Source: CAZWDL01 sp964632995 (lineage in GTDB: Bacteria > Bacteroidota > Bacteroidia > Chitinophagales > Saprospiraceae). Taken from it: DNA of 64,000 nucleotides. Shown piece after piece: positions 36,445-45,482 of this stretch. The notes beneath the pieces are model-generated. The model had not been told where the DNA came from. It ran no database searches and was given only the letters and a program-made list of their open reading frames with translations. The stretch covers positions 26,553 to 90,552 of the forward strand of contig CAZWDL010000010.1 in the NCBI GenBank assembly GCA_964632995.1. Reading direction: 5' to 3'. How positions within the stretch are numbered: the first letter of the stretch is position 1; the number at the start of each line of letters is the position of its first letter. A program made the position numbers and the translations under genes.

Positions 36445-37893
36445 TCAGTTGGCGGCGCGAATCCGCGTTGTTTCCTGTATCCAGCAACCCACGCGAAAGG
36501 TATCGCCCTCGTTGAGGGTGCGCTGAAAGATGTCCTCCCGGCTGGGCATATACTGCGCATAGCGCGAGATCCATTTATTGGCTTCAGCGGCTACGGAGGG
36601 GTCTACTTGCTTGGCTTTATTCCACATATCAATAGCCGGCCAGACGACCACTTGGCTGTCCCAACCGCGACCGGGGCCGCAAAGGGGGCCGCTGGAAGCG
36701 TACAGGCGCCCGATGTGGATATAGGGTTCTCCCCAGTTGGGGCGCAGTTCAGCGGCGCGCAGGGCATACTGCCGCGAGCGGGGGAAGTTTTTGAGGTGAG
36801 TCTGGTAAATTTTTGCGATCAGCATCAGATACTGAGTTTGTTTTTCTATATCATCACTCTCCGACACAGCCGTTTCAAAGTTTTCGATGGCGCAATTGTA
36901 GTCCGCTTCGCGCAGGCAATCGTAGGCCAGTCGGGCCGGGGTGGAGGCACTGGCTATACGGCAGTTTTCGTTACCGGCAGCGATGACCTCTTTGAAGCGC
37001 TCGTCGGTTTCGGCGCAGCCTCCCCATTTCAGCCGGCTGTACACGGTACGGATTACGTCGCAATCTGTGGGTGAAGCGAGGAATTCCTCGTAGTATTTGT
37101 CGACGTAGTATTCGCAATCGTAAAACCCTTTTACCGTTTCGAAGTACTCCAGCCGCTCCGGAGCATATTGCTTCACAATTTCCCAGCGGTCACAGGCAAC
37201 ACCTTCGCACTCTTCCAGTCCTTTGGCCAGGATATCACGCACCAACTGCTGATACTTACGGGCTTCTTCCATAGAGACCTCATCCTCGAAGTACAGATCG
37301 ATCAGCAGGGAAGTAAAGGGGTTGGGCACAAAATCGGGGGTATCCAGGCCGTCGATATCCATTGCTTTTTTGAACATATCATAAATCTCCTTCTTGGTCT
37401 TCCGGTCGGGGTACTTGTAATAATAATCAAATGCCTTTCTGGCGGGGATATAGCCTCCTTCGGGGTAGCACTCCTGTATTTCATCGTACAAACCAAAGAT
37501 GCGGTTGATATAAGCCTCCCTTTTGAGGGAATCCTGGGTTTGTGCGATAAAATGCTCGTAAAAGCGGATGCCGTCGGCAAAGACGGTATTGCGCTGGCCA
37601 TCGGCGGCGGGAGCTACTTCATAGACGCGCTTCCAGAGATCGAAGGCCCGGTCCCAGTCGCCGGCTTTGAGGAAATCGCGATAGAGCACATAGTTGGTAG
37701 AAGCCTGATCGGGGTTGGGCGCGTCCCGGAATTTGGGGCAGGGGCTGAGGTTTTTGTCCTGCGGTTTGGGGGTGGTGGGTTGCGTCGACGGTTGTTCTTC
37801 TTCGACGGCCACCGCAGGTTCGGCAGTTTTGGGAGAGCAGCCCAGCAACAGGACGCCGATTCCCAGAGTGGCAAACAGGTATTTGATCGTCAT
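36445..37893 (-). CDS. TPR-like lipoprotein, paralogue of the upstream gene
   Basis: The 482-residue protein has a lipoprotein signal (LGIGVLLLGC, Cys19) and a Pro/Thr-rich linker (25-50). Helical TPR-type repeats follow: GDWDRAFDLWKRVYEVAPAA near 80, and CLREADYNCAIENFETAVSE near 335. It shares with the neighbour at 38003 the motif APAADGQR, a RAAELRPNWGEPYIHIG-type block, and the end VGCWIQETTRIR (neighbour VGCWIGETVKVR). Many Cys residues suggest disulphides. Such envelope TPR proteins in Bacteroidota may support outer-membrane assembly; this is inference. Confidence 0.75.
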   Translation of the reverse strand: MTIKYLFATLGIGVLLLGCSPKTAEPAVAVEEEQPSTQPTTPKPQDKNLSPCPKFRDAPNPDQASTNYVLYRDFLKAGDWDRAFDLWKRVYEVAPAADGQRNTVFADGIRFYEHFIAQTQDSLKREAYINRIFGLYDEIQECYPEGGYIPARKAFDYYYKYPDRKTKKEIYDMFKKAMDIDGLDTPDFVPNPFTSLLIDLYFEDEVSMEEARKYQQLVRDILAKGLEECEGVACDRWEIVKQYAPERLEYFETVKGFYDCEYYVDKYYEEFLASPTDCDVIRTVYSRLKWGGCAETDERFKEVIAAGNENCRIASASTPARLAYDCLREADYNCAIENFETAVSESDDIEKQTQYLMLIAKIYQTHLKNFPRSRQYALRAAELRPNWGEPYIHIGRLYASSGPLCGPGRGWDSQVVVWPAIDMWNKAKQVDPSVAAEANKWISRYAQYMPSREDIFQRTLNEGDTFRVGCWIQETTRIRAAN

Positions 37894-37929
37894 AATGATT
37901 TTACTTTTTGGTTCTCTTCAAAACAAAGA

Positions 37930-37956
37930 AGCTTCACTCCCGTCGGGAATGAAGCT
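37930..37956 (-). terminator. rho-independent terminator between the two TPR genes
   Basis: On the minus strand AGCTTCATTCCCG pairs with CGGGAGTGAAGCT (one G-U) around a 1-nt gap, followed by TCTTTGTTTT. It lies 47 bp after the stop of the 38003 gene, so part of the operon's transcription may end here before the second TPR gene. Confidence 0.65.
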
Positions 37957-38002
37957 CCGTGTTTGACATTAATTATTTCATAGCTGTCAAGGGGTTTCCG
38001 TA

Positions 38003-39409
38003 TTACTGGAAGCGGACTTTCACGGTTTCGCCGATCCAGCATCCTACGCGGACGGTTTGTCCTGCCTCGATTCCACGCATAAAGCCTTCCTGTTGTTGGG
38101 GCTTGGAGCTGGAATAAACGCTCATTTTGCGGTTGGCTTCTTCCGACACATCGGAATCGATGGATTTGGCGTAAGCGTATTTATCCAGGGCGGCGAGGAT
38201 AGCCATGCGATTGTTCCAGTCGTTCCCGCAACTGGGACTTGCTTTGGCGTAAATATCACCAATGAGGATGTAAGGCTTACCCCAGCCGGAGCGCAACTCG
38301 GCGGCTTTACGGGCATTAGTGCGAGCCGACTGATACTGGTTGAACTGCCAGGTTTGGATAAAGGCGATGCTGTAGTAGAATTGCGCCTTGGCATCGTCGT
38401 TTTCTGCTACTTCGATAGCTTCCTGGTAACGGGCGACGGCTTCCTCATATTTTCCTTCTTTTTGGAGCTGGGAGGCATCATAGCCCGGGTTGTTGGCCCG
38501 TCGTTCTGCTTCCAGCTGAACATTCATTTCTGAAGCCAGCGTCTCGTATTTAGTCTGCAGTTCCTGCAGATCCGAATCGCTGGTATCGCAGCCCTGGTTC
38601 CTGAGTTTGTTGTAAACATACCGGATGGTTTCCAGGTCGTCCGGATTTTCCTGATATTGCGGCAACAGCTTTTTCTTGAAGTAGGCACAGTCGAACACCT
38701 CGTCTTCTATGGGTGCCAGATGAGAATTCATCCGGGCGTAGGCCGATTCGTAGTACTGGCCGTACTGCTCGTTATTCTCGATATTGTGATTGGCGATCGC
38801 TTCGGCTTTTTCAACCAGCTCCACCACTTTTTGTTTTTCCACCTTGTCATTTTGGAAAAGGTAGACCAGTACTTGAGCCAGCGGTTCGAAGACGATATAT
38901 TCCGTTTTATTGCCGCCTTTTTCCATGGCCTTTTCCAGGACGTCCAGCGTTGCCTGGCGGTAACCGTATTCCGGCATGTAGAACATGTCGAAGCCCTTAC
39001 GTCCCATCAGGAATGCTTCATCATCGGGGAAGCATTGCATTTGCTGATCGTAGATGGCTAGCACCTTTTCGCCGTACTCTTTGTCTTTGGCGGCATCCTC
39101 CGTTTTTTCGCGCAGTGTTTTGTAAAAAAGCCTTCCGTCAGTAAAATGGAAGGGACGCTGGCCATCGGCGGCGGGCGCGATTTCGTAAGCCGTTTTCCAG
39201 TTATCAAATGCGATTTTAAAATCGGCATCGCTCATTTTAGCCAAATCTTTCGGCTGTTTGCCTTTTACGAAAGGCCGGTAGATGACGTGGGCATTTTCCG
39301 CCTCGTTCTTGCGGTCCGATTCGTTCCAGGTTTGGCACTGTGCATTGGCTGATGAATTGTAGGCAATGAGCAGCGCCACTGCTATTAGCATTTTTCCTAA
39401 AGCCTTCAT
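38003..39409 (-). CDS. secreted TPR-like protein
   Basis: The 468-residue protein starts at the ATG at 39409 with a signal peptide (MLIAVALLIAYNSSANA, then Q). Repeating helices include DFKIAFDNWKTAYEIAPAAD, GKYEEAVARYQEAIEVAEND (clear TPR) and ARTNARKAAELRSGWGKPYI. It is a paralogue of the lipoprotein at 36445, but this copy lacks a lipobox. The start lies 2 bp after the stop of the outer-membrane protein gene, so translation is likely coupled. The purH-coaX-OMP-TPR arrangement suggests a house-keeping envelope function. Confidence 0.78.
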   Translation of the reverse strand: MKALGKMLIAVALLIAYNSSANAQCQTWNESDRKNEAENAHVIYRPFVKGKQPKDLAKMSDADFKIAFDNWKTAYEIAPAADGQRPFHFTDGRLFYKTLREKTEDAAKDKEYGEKVLAIYDQQMQCFPDDEAFLMGRKGFDMFYMPEYGYRQATLDVLEKAMEKGGNKTEYIVFEPLAQVLVYLFQNDKVEKQKVVELVEKAEAIANHNIENNEQYGQYYESAYARMNSHLAPIEDEVFDCAYFKKKLLPQYQENPDDLETIRYVYNKLRNQGCDTSDSDLQELQTKYETLASEMNVQLEAERRANNPGYDASQLQKEGKYEEAVARYQEAIEVAENDDAKAQFYYSIAFIQTWQFNQYQSARTNARKAAELRSGWGKPYILIGDIYAKASPSCGNDWNNRMAILAALDKYAYAKSIDSDVSEEANRKMSVYSSSKPQQQEGFMRGIEAGQTVRVGCWIGETVKVRFQ

Positions 39410-39411
39410 GA

Positions 39412-40773
39412 TTAATTGAATTTTCGTTTGAAAAACCAAGTATTATCGTTGAGTGTAAATCCGAGTCCCATTTTAATGTAGCTTTCCTGAATAAGGTCGG
39501 GGTGCCCGAAGCGTCCCACTTCTACTGCAAAATTAACAAAAGAAGTTTGCTGGCGGGGCCGGACGATAGGGAACCCGAAGCCCATCGTCAGGGCGAACTG
39601 CTTCAATTGTCCGACACCAAAGGTTCGTGGATCCAGCTTGTAGAAACCACCCAGGCGATAGCGTACTTTTTCGAAATAGTTATTGTAGGAGCCGTTATCG
39701 GGGATGTATTCAGCTCCCACCCGCAGGTTCCAGCTATTGGACAGACTTTCCGGTTTGGCTTCATTTTCGTACTGACTCCAGAATTCATGACCGTATTCCA
39801 GGCCCACTCGCAGGCGGTTGATTTCTTCGTAGGTCAGACCGACACTCAAAGTACTGGGAAATTGTCCGTTTTGTCTTACATTTTCTGAAAATGAAATCGT
39901 ATCTCTTACTACATTATAATTCCGGTTATCCCGTGAAACGAAATTGGTAGTTCTAGTATTGAAGGAGTTGGTTCCACTTCCGAAGATACCGGCGACCAGG
40001 CGTTTGCCGGTAAATTCCCGTTCGCCTTTATTATTGGGCTCCATAAATTCAAAGGCGTACTGTGCGCCGAATTCCCACATCCACCCGCTGAGGCTGGTTT
40101 CATCGAGGAATTCGGAATTGTAGGCATTGACCTGGTCCGGGAATTCAATACGCCGGCTATTGGTTAGCTTACCGAACAGGTAAGCGAGATTGACGCCGGC
40201 GGAAAATCCTTCATATCGCACCGAGTTCCCCCACATAAAACGATAAGTTCCACCTGCCCCTTTAAAAGAGTTGACCGTATTGCCCGTGCCGTCGCCTTCC
40301 AGCTCTGCCAGCACGTCATATCCCACCGAGGAATAGGGCTGCAAAACGAAAGCCATCCCGATACCCAGCGGGGAACGGCGGCGGTCGATGGCCTCATTAA
40401 TAGGATTTTTCAAGGGAAAGCCGAGGGCCATATACCGGAGGTTACCACTCCAGTTGTTGGCAACTTCCTCTCCACCGTCCATGGAAGCATAGCGGCTGTC
40501 AAGTCCTACTTCGAAAGCCGTTGCCTGCAGCCAGCTCAAGGAGGCGGGGTTTTTGATGTTCAGGTGAAAAGGGTCCTGAAAGGCGGCGCTGAGGCCGGCC
40601 ATCCCTCCGGATGCCATAAAGTACTGATCGACGAGGTTTCCCAGACCGAACCGGGAATAAGGAGAATTGCCTTTCGGCTTTATATTCAGGTTATCGGTTT
40701 GCGCCAATAAAGCACCTACGCCAAAACACAACATCAAAGAACAAGCAACAAATCTACTCCAGACGCTTGACAT
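39412..40773 (-). CDS. outer-membrane beta-barrel protein (FadL/PorV-like), unknown function
   Basis: The 453-residue protein has a signal peptide ending GALLAQ (about 25). The mature start SPYSRFGLGNLVDQYFMASG and GGMAGLSAAFQDPFHLNIKN resemble the conserved N-terminus of Bacteroidota FadL/OmpP1-type barrels. Strand-like aromatic segments continue to the C-terminal TLNDNTWFFKRKFN. It overlaps the coaX 3' end by 20 bp and is followed 2 bp later by a secreted TPR gene, so the three are probably co-translated. Confidence 0.75.
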   Translation of the reverse strand: MSSVWSRFVACSLMLCFGVGALLAQTDNLNIKPKGNSPYSRFGLGNLVDQYFMASGGMAGLSAAFQDPFHLNIKNPASLSWLQATAFEVGLDSRYASMDGGEEVANNWSGNLRYMALGFPLKNPINEAIDRRRSPLGIGMAFVLQPYSSVGYDVLAELEGDGTGNTVNSFKGAGGTYRFMWGNSVRYEGFSAGVNLAYLFGKLTNSRRIEFPDQVNAYNSEFLDETSLSGWMWEFGAQYAFEFMEPNNKGEREFTGKRLVAGIFGSGTNSFNTRTTNFVSRDNRNYNVVRDTISFSENVRQNGQFPSTLSVGLTYEEINRLRVGLEYGHEFWSQYENEAKPESLSNSWNLRVGAEYIPDNGSYNNYFEKVRYRLGGFYKLDPRTFGVGQLKQFALTMGFGFPIVRPRQQTSFVNFAVEVGRFGHPDLIQESYIKMGLGFTLNDNTWFFKRKFN

Positions 40774-41491
40774 TATAGGTCAGAATTTTATTCAATCCCA
40801 GCAGGACTAAATGATGATTTACAAATATCTCGCTTTTCAGTTTTTTTGCAAAAAAATCGGCGTCGCCACCGGTTAAAATTACGTTAACCTCTCCCATTTG
40901 CCTTCGGCAGTTCCCGATAAAGCCCTCCATTTCCAGCACGGCGCCGAGTTGTGCGCCGTTGCGCATAGCGGAGCTGGTGGTATTACCGATCCAGGATTCC
41001 GTTTCACCGGCAGGCACTTGCGGAAGCCCGGCCGTAAAAGCATGCATGGCTTTCAGCCGCAGGTTTATTCCCGGGGCTATATTACCGCCCAGGAAGTTTC
41101 CCTTCCGGTCGATGAGGTCATAGGTGATACAGGTTCCGGCATCGATGACCAGGCAATTTTCATAAGGATATAACTGAAAAGCACCGACGACCGCTGCCAG
41201 GCGGTCCTGCCCGAGGGTCTGCGGTGTCCGGTAGCGATTATTTATGGGAACCGGAGTAGCAGGATCGAGGCAAATATAGAAAAACTGCCGGCGCAGGCGA
41301 TTCTCTATGCTTGATGCCGGATGACCGGCCACCGTAGATAAGATGACATTTTCTGCCTTTTGGTTGGTCGTCCAGTACAACATTTTTTCTACGTCTTCGG
41401 TTGGCCAAAGCTTCAATTGCTGCAAACCGGCCCCTTCGAAGAGCCCGGTTTTAATCCGGGTATTGCCGATATCGATGACTATGTTGCGCAT
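40754..41491 (-). CDS. coaX: type III pantothenate kinase
   Basis: The 245-residue ASKHA-fold kinase phosphorylates pantothenate, the first step of CoA synthesis. Evidence: DIGNTRIKTGLFEG (residues 6-19, phosphate-1 motif), TLGQDRLAAVVGA near 92-104, VIDAGTCITYDLID near 115, GGNIAPGINLRLKAMH near 134, and NVILTGGDADFF near 203. Length is normal for CoaX. The gene starts 17 bp after the purH stop and overlaps the next gene, indicating an operon. Confidence 0.94.
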   Translation of the reverse strand: MRNIVIDIGNTRIKTGLFEGAGLQQLKLWPTEDVEKMLYWTTNQKAENVILSTVAGHPASSIENRLRRQFFYICLDPATPVPINNRYRTPQTLGQDRLAAVVGAFQLYPYENCLVIDAGTCITYDLIDRKGNFLGGNIAPGINLRLKAMHAFTAGLPQVPAGETESWIGNTTSSAMRNGAQLGAVLEMEGFIGNCRRQMGEVNVILTGGDADFFAKKLKSEIFVNHHLVLLGLNKILTYNVKRLE

Positions 41492-41508
41492 GGTCAGACA
41501 ACCGCTTC

Positions 41509-43035
41509 CTAGTGTTTAAAATGACGTACGCCGGTCATCGCCATCGTCATTCCATGCTCGTCACAGTAGCTGACGCTGTCCTTGTCCCGAATCGATCCGC
41601 CGGGCTGGATGACGGCGTTAATACCGGCCTTTTGTGCAATCTCCACACTGTCGGCGAAGGGGAAGAAGGCATCGCTGGCCATGACGGCGCCCTGCAGGTC
41701 CAGCTCGAAGCGCTGTGCTTTATCGATGGCCTGCCTGAGGGCGTCAACCCGGGAAGTTTGGCCGCAGCCCATACCGACCAGCTGAAGGTTTTTGGCCAGG
41801 GCGATGGCATTGGACTTCAAATGCTTGACGCATTTATTGGCGAAAATCAAATCCTCGGTTTGGTCGGCCGTCGGGGCTTTTTTTGTCACTATCTCCAGGT
41901 CTGCGGCCTGTTCGGTACGCAGATCCGTATCCTGTTCTATGATCCCGTTGAGCAGGCGTTTGAAGGTCCGCCGGCTGACATAGAAATCTTTTATTTTCAG
42001 CAGGATGCGTTTTTTCTTTTTGGACAGATGAGTCAGCGCATCGGGCTCGAAGTCCGGAGCGATGAGTACTTCGTAAAAAATTTCATTAATCGCTTCGGCC
42101 GTCGGCAAGTCGATAGGGCGGTTACAAATGAGGATACCGCCGAAAGCCGATACCGGGTCGCCGGCGAGGGCGGCCTTCCAGGCCTCCAGTACCGTCGGCC
42201 GGGTAGCCACACCACAGGCGTTGGTATGCTTGAGCACCGCAAAGGTGGGCGCATCCCCGACAAACTCGGCCATCAGGTTTACCGCACCGTCAATATCCAC
42301 CAGGTTGTTGTAGGATAATTCCTTTCCGTTGAGCTGATCGAAGAGCGCTTCCAGGTCCCCGTAGAAGACGCCCTGCTGATGCGGGTTTTCACCGTAGCGC
42401 AGCACACCGGCCTGCATGACACTTTCCTTGAAGGCCAGGTCCTCAGAGCCCTGACTGAAATACTGATAAATGGCCGTATCATAGTGCGAGGAAACCTTGA
42501 AAGCCCGGCGGGCCAGCTCTTTGCGGTCGGCCAGCTCGGTGCCGCCCTCTTTTTCCACGAGTAGCTTGAGGAAAAACTCATAGTCGGTACGGGAAGGGAC
42601 AACAACTACGTCTTTATAGTTTTTTGCCGCCGCCCGGATGAGGGAAACACCTCCGATATCGACCTTTTCAATAATTGCCGCCTCATCCTTTGTGGCGGCT
42701 ACCGTTTCCTCAAAGGGGTACAAATCGACGATCACCAGATCGATTTCCGGAATATCATATTGCTGCAGCTGGTCCAGGTGGCTAGCTTCCCGTCGAGCCA
42801 GAATACCGCCGAAAACTTTAGGGTGCAGGGTTTTAACCCGGCCGTCCAGAATAGAGGGGTAAGAAGTCAGTTCCTCGACGGCCTCTACCGCCACTCCCAG
42901 ACCCTCAATAAATTGCTTGGTGCCTCCGGTGGAATACAACTGAACGCCCAATTCATTTAACTCCCTGATAATAGGTTCCAGTCCATCTTTGGTATAAACC
43001 GAGATCAATGCCGATTTGATTTTCTTTGAAGTCAT
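41509..43035 (-). CDS. purH: bifunctional AICAR formyltransferase / IMP cyclohydrolase
   Basis: The 508-residue protein catalyses the last two steps of purine synthesis. Residues 1-190 are the MGS-like IMP cyclohydrolase domain (ALISVYTKDGLEPIIRELNE, YSTGGTKQFIEGLG, LDGRVKTLHPKVFGGILARR). Residues 200-508 are AICAR transformylase (LRYGENPHQQGVFYG, the catalytic KHTNACGVA, GMGCGQTSRVDALRQA, IQPGGSIRDKDSVSYCDEHG). Length and motifs are complete. It heads the purH-coaX-OMP-TPR run. A 179-bp palindromic element ends about 67 bp upstream of its start. Confidence 0.96.
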   Translation of the reverse strand: MTSKKIKSALISVYTKDGLEPIIRELNELGVQLYSTGGTKQFIEGLGVAVEAVEELTSYPSILDGRVKTLHPKVFGGILARREASHLDQLQQYDIPEIDLVIVDLYPFEETVAATKDEAAIIEKVDIGGVSLIRAAAKNYKDVVVVPSRTDYEFFLKLLVEKEGGTELADRKELARRAFKVSSHYDTAIYQYFSQGSEDLAFKESVMQAGVLRYGENPHQQGVFYGDLEALFDQLNGKELSYNNLVDIDGAVNLMAEFVGDAPTFAVLKHTNACGVATRPTVLEAWKAALAGDPVSAFGGILICNRPIDLPTAEAINEIFYEVLIAPDFEPDALTHLSKKKKRILLKIKDFYVSRRTFKRLLNGIIEQDTDLRTEQAADLEIVTKKAPTADQTEDLIFANKCVKHLKSNAIALAKNLQLVGMGCGQTSRVDALRQAIDKAQRFELDLQGAVMASDAFFPFADSVEIAQKAGINAVIQPGGSIRDKDSVSYCDEHGMTMAMTGVRHFKH

Positions 43036-43101
43036 GCTGCTGTAGTACGAGTTATTTTAAAAAGATGTGCAAAGGTAAAGATTCTGAGGGAGAAATAATA
43101 A

Positions 43102-43280
43102 CCCGGATTATTCATGGGTTCTTCGTCATGAGACGCCAAAATAGTCGTCAGGCTTGGGCATCTTTCCCGCCTCTCGGAAGGCGGGAAGGTGCGGAGCCGT
43201 ATCCCAGGATACGGTGAGCACCGAATGACGAGGACGCCCAAGGATGGCGTCGTAATAGATTAACTTATGAATAATCCGGG
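43102..43280. repeat. MITE-like palindromic element with CCCGGATTATTCAT ends, fullest copy
   Basis: CCCGGATTATTCAT (43102-43115) is the exact complement of ATGAATAATCCGGG (43267-43280). A TAA flanks each side (43099-43101 and 43281-43283), as expected for a 3-bp target duplication. Nested inner stems include CTTGGGCATC/GACGCCCAAG, TTCCCGCCT/AGGCGGGAA and CCGTATCC/GGATACGG. It shares both ends with 18854-18962 and 31308-31339. There is no coding capacity. Confidence 0.7.
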
Positions 43281-43343
43281 TAAAGCCTCGCAGGTGATAG
43301 CGGCAAGAAAGTGTATGATCATAACCTTCCCGGGCGCCTGAAT

Positions 43344-43370
43344 GCTTGAGTTGCGCTGGACAACTCAAGC
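43344..43370. terminator. 10-bp perfect hairpin downstream of the MscS gene
   Basis: GCTTGAGTTG and CAACTCAAGC pair exactly around a 7-base loop, 47 bp after the MscS stop on the minus strand. No U-run follows, so it may be a processing or stabilising hairpin. Confidence 0.45.
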
Positions 43371-43417
43371 ACTTTCACCCATCCTGAGGTACGGAAGCGG
43401 GCGGGCAGTCAGACACT

Positions 43418-44560
43418 TTACTCAGCAGATTTATCCACAGAGGTTTCGGAAGATGCCGACAGTCCTTCGGTTTCGTGGGAGGGATGCGCTTCACCTTTTT
43501 CCGGAGGCACCTCTTCTTCATTGGATAGTTCGACGCGGGTGCGCGGCAGGCAAGACGGGTAGTTTTCCTGAATAAAAGTGACGAGTTTTTCCCGGATATG
43601 GCAGCGCAGATCCCAGGCTTCGGAAGAATTGGCGGCGCTCATAAGCGCACGTATTTCCAGGGTATTTTCCTTGCTGTCGGTCACCTGTAGTACATTGACC
43701 CGGCCGTCCCAAAGACTGGAAGCTTCCAGCAGTTGGGTCAGATGCTTGCGAAGTGCTTCCACAGGAATGCGATAATCGGTATAGATAAAAACCGAACCGA
43801 GGATATCGGCCGAGGTGCGGGTCCAGTTTTGAAAAGGCTTTTCTATGAAGTAGGTCAAGGGCAGGACCAGGCGACGCTGATCCCAGATACGAACCACAAC
43901 GTAGGTGAGGGTGATCTCTTCGATGCGCCCCCACTCCCCTTCCACGATCACTACATCGTCAATGCGCATGGGCTGAGTAAAAGCGATTTGAAAACCGGCC
44001 AGCAGGTTGGAAATGGGGCGCTGCGCCGCGATACCTAACACGATACCGGCGATACCGGCGGAGGTCAGCATACCGGCGCCCAGCTCCCGTACTTTCTGAA
44101 ACTGCATCAGAATAAAGGCGATTGTCAAAGTGACCACAACAACGCCAACGACCTTTTTGACGTATTGCATCTGGGTGATGATTTTACGCTCTTCCAGGTT
44201 GTCGGCCTCCTCTATATCGTACTGGTGCTGGATTATATCGCTGATCACGTCGGTGAACTCGACGAGCAGCCAGGCGCCGCCAATATAGACCAGGATTTCG
44301 ATCATTTTAGCGATACCCGCCTCCACCCCTTCCTCAAAACCGGGCAGCGACACGCCGATCCAGGCGATGATCAGCGGGATCAAAAAGCGGGCCGGGCGTC
44401 TCAGGTTACGCCGGATTGATTGTAGCAGGATGGACGCCTGCCGTTTTCCGGCTTTTTTGATGATGATGAATATCAGCCAGGTGAGCAGGTGGCCGAACAG
44501 GTAGATACCTGTAAGTATGCCTATCGGCTCCAGATAATTGTTGATAATCTCAGAGAACAT
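43418..44560 (-). CDS. MscS-family mechanosensitive ion channel, copy 2
   Basis: The 380-residue protein has about five membrane segments (residues 8-35, 58-78, 85-105, 130-152, 160-178). The pore helix contains GAGMLTSAGIAGIVLGIAAQ followed by PISNLLAGFQIAFTQPMRID, a strong MscS signature. The beta domain is VIVEGEWGRIEEITLTYVVV. The last 40 residues are acidic and Ser-rich, an unusual tail. It differs from the copy at 32232 in length and topology, so the two are distant paralogues. Confidence 0.87.
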   Translation of the reverse strand: MFSEIINNYLEPIGILTGIYLFGHLLTWLIFIIIKKAGKRQASILLQSIRRNLRRPARFLIPLIIAWIGVSLPGFEEGVEAGIAKMIEILVYIGGAWLLVEFTDVISDIIQHQYDIEEADNLEERKIITQMQYVKKVVGVVVVTLTIAFILMQFQKVRELGAGMLTSAGIAGIVLGIAAQRPISNLLAGFQIAFTQPMRIDDVVIVEGEWGRIEEITLTYVVVRIWDQRRLVLPLTYFIEKPFQNWTRTSADILGSVFIYTDYRIPVEALRKHLTQLLEASSLWDGRVNVLQVTDSKENTLEIRALMSAANSSEAWDLRCHIREKLVTFIQENYPSCLPRTRVELSNEEEVPPEKGEAHPSHETEGLSASSETSVDKSAE

Positions 44561-44698
44561 ATTGCTTGCGATCTAGGCCCTTCCTATTAACGGAAAGGAA
44601 TCAAGAAAGTATGAAGATGCCCCGATTGTGCTCGAGTACCTACATTCTATATGCGTATTGCCCACGACCTTGTTCAAAAGAAGAAAACCTTTCGGCGT

Positions 44699-45331
44699 CT
44701 AACCGATTTTTTTCTGCTGGCCGGTTGGCGGGGTTTGTTCCTGCTTTACCTGCAGGTTCAGGATATTCCCCATGTGATAGCAGGTGCGGCAGCGGGGCTC
44801 ATAGCGATCTTTTTCACCGAGCATGATGGTGCCTTCCTCGGTGCTGAGGCGGTAGGAGTGTGTAGCGAGATTACCGCAATGAGGGCAGATGGCATGAACT
44901 TTAGTAATGTATTCGGCGACGGCCAACAGGTTGGGAACCGGGCCGAAAGGCTTGCCGCGGAAATCCATATCCAGGCCGGCGATGATCACGCGCATCCCCC
45001 GCATAGCGAGGTTCTGGCACACATCGGGCAGCGCCGCGTCAAAAAACTGGGCCTCATCGATGCCGACCACGTTCACGCCTTCGGCTTTTTCCAGCAGTTC
45101 CGAAGAATGGGCTACCGGTGTGGAAAGGATGAAATTGGCATCGTGAGAAACCACCTTGGCTTCGTCGTAGCGGGTATCCAATACGGGTTTAAAAATCTCT
45201 ACGCGCTGATTGGCAATCTTGGCCCGCTTGAGCCGGCGAATCAGTTCTTCAGTCTTTCCGGAGAACATGGCGCCGGTGATTACCTCAATCCATCCGCTGC
45301 GCTGCCCTTTAAAATGTGGTTCCAAAAACAT
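44699..45331 (-). CDS. tdk: thymidine kinase (type II)
   Basis: The 210-residue cytosolic enzyme phosphorylates thymidine with ATP. Evidence: P-loop GAMFSGKTEELIRRL (20-34), the catalytic/Mg site GIDEAQFFDAAL near 91, lasso-region RGMRVIIAGLDMDFRGKPFG (110-129), and zinc-binding pairs CPHC near 148 and CRTC near 182. The last ~20 residues are a Gln/Lys-rich extension. It diverges from the gene at 45483. Together with upp it indicates pyrimidine salvage. Confidence 0.94.
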   Translation of the reverse strand: MFLEPHFKGQRSGWIEVITGAMFSGKTEELIRRLKRAKIANQRVEIFKPVLDTRYDEAKVVSHDANFILSTPVAHSSELLEKAEGVNVVGIDEAQFFDAALPDVCQNLAMRGMRVIIAGLDMDFRGKPFGPVPNLLAVAEYITKVHAICPHCGNLATHSYRLSTEEGTIMLGEKDRYEPRCRTCYHMGNILNLQVKQEQTPPTGQQKKIG

Positions 45332-45412
45332 ACGCCACCAAGGTATTTATCAGAAAAGCAGGTTTTTTACTAAAAGCTAATTTAGAATTTCCAAAGGAAA
45401 GCACCAACTCCT

Positions 45413-45420
45413 TATATTTG
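45413..45420 (+). promoter_or_regulatory. TATATTTG -7 box upstream of the 45483 gene
   Basis: TATATTTG matches TAnnTTTG, 62 bp before the start codon in a divergent region. A matching -33 TTTG is not present at the usual spacing. Confidence 0.35.
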
Positions 45421-45482
45421 CCTTCGCTTCAGTTCCAAGCCCAAGGCCTTGAAAATCAAAAAGAATAACGAAGAATAATAAC

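Noticed and set aside
41512..42318. 268-codon open frame antisense to purH
   Set aside because: It is a shadow of the AICAR transformylase domain.
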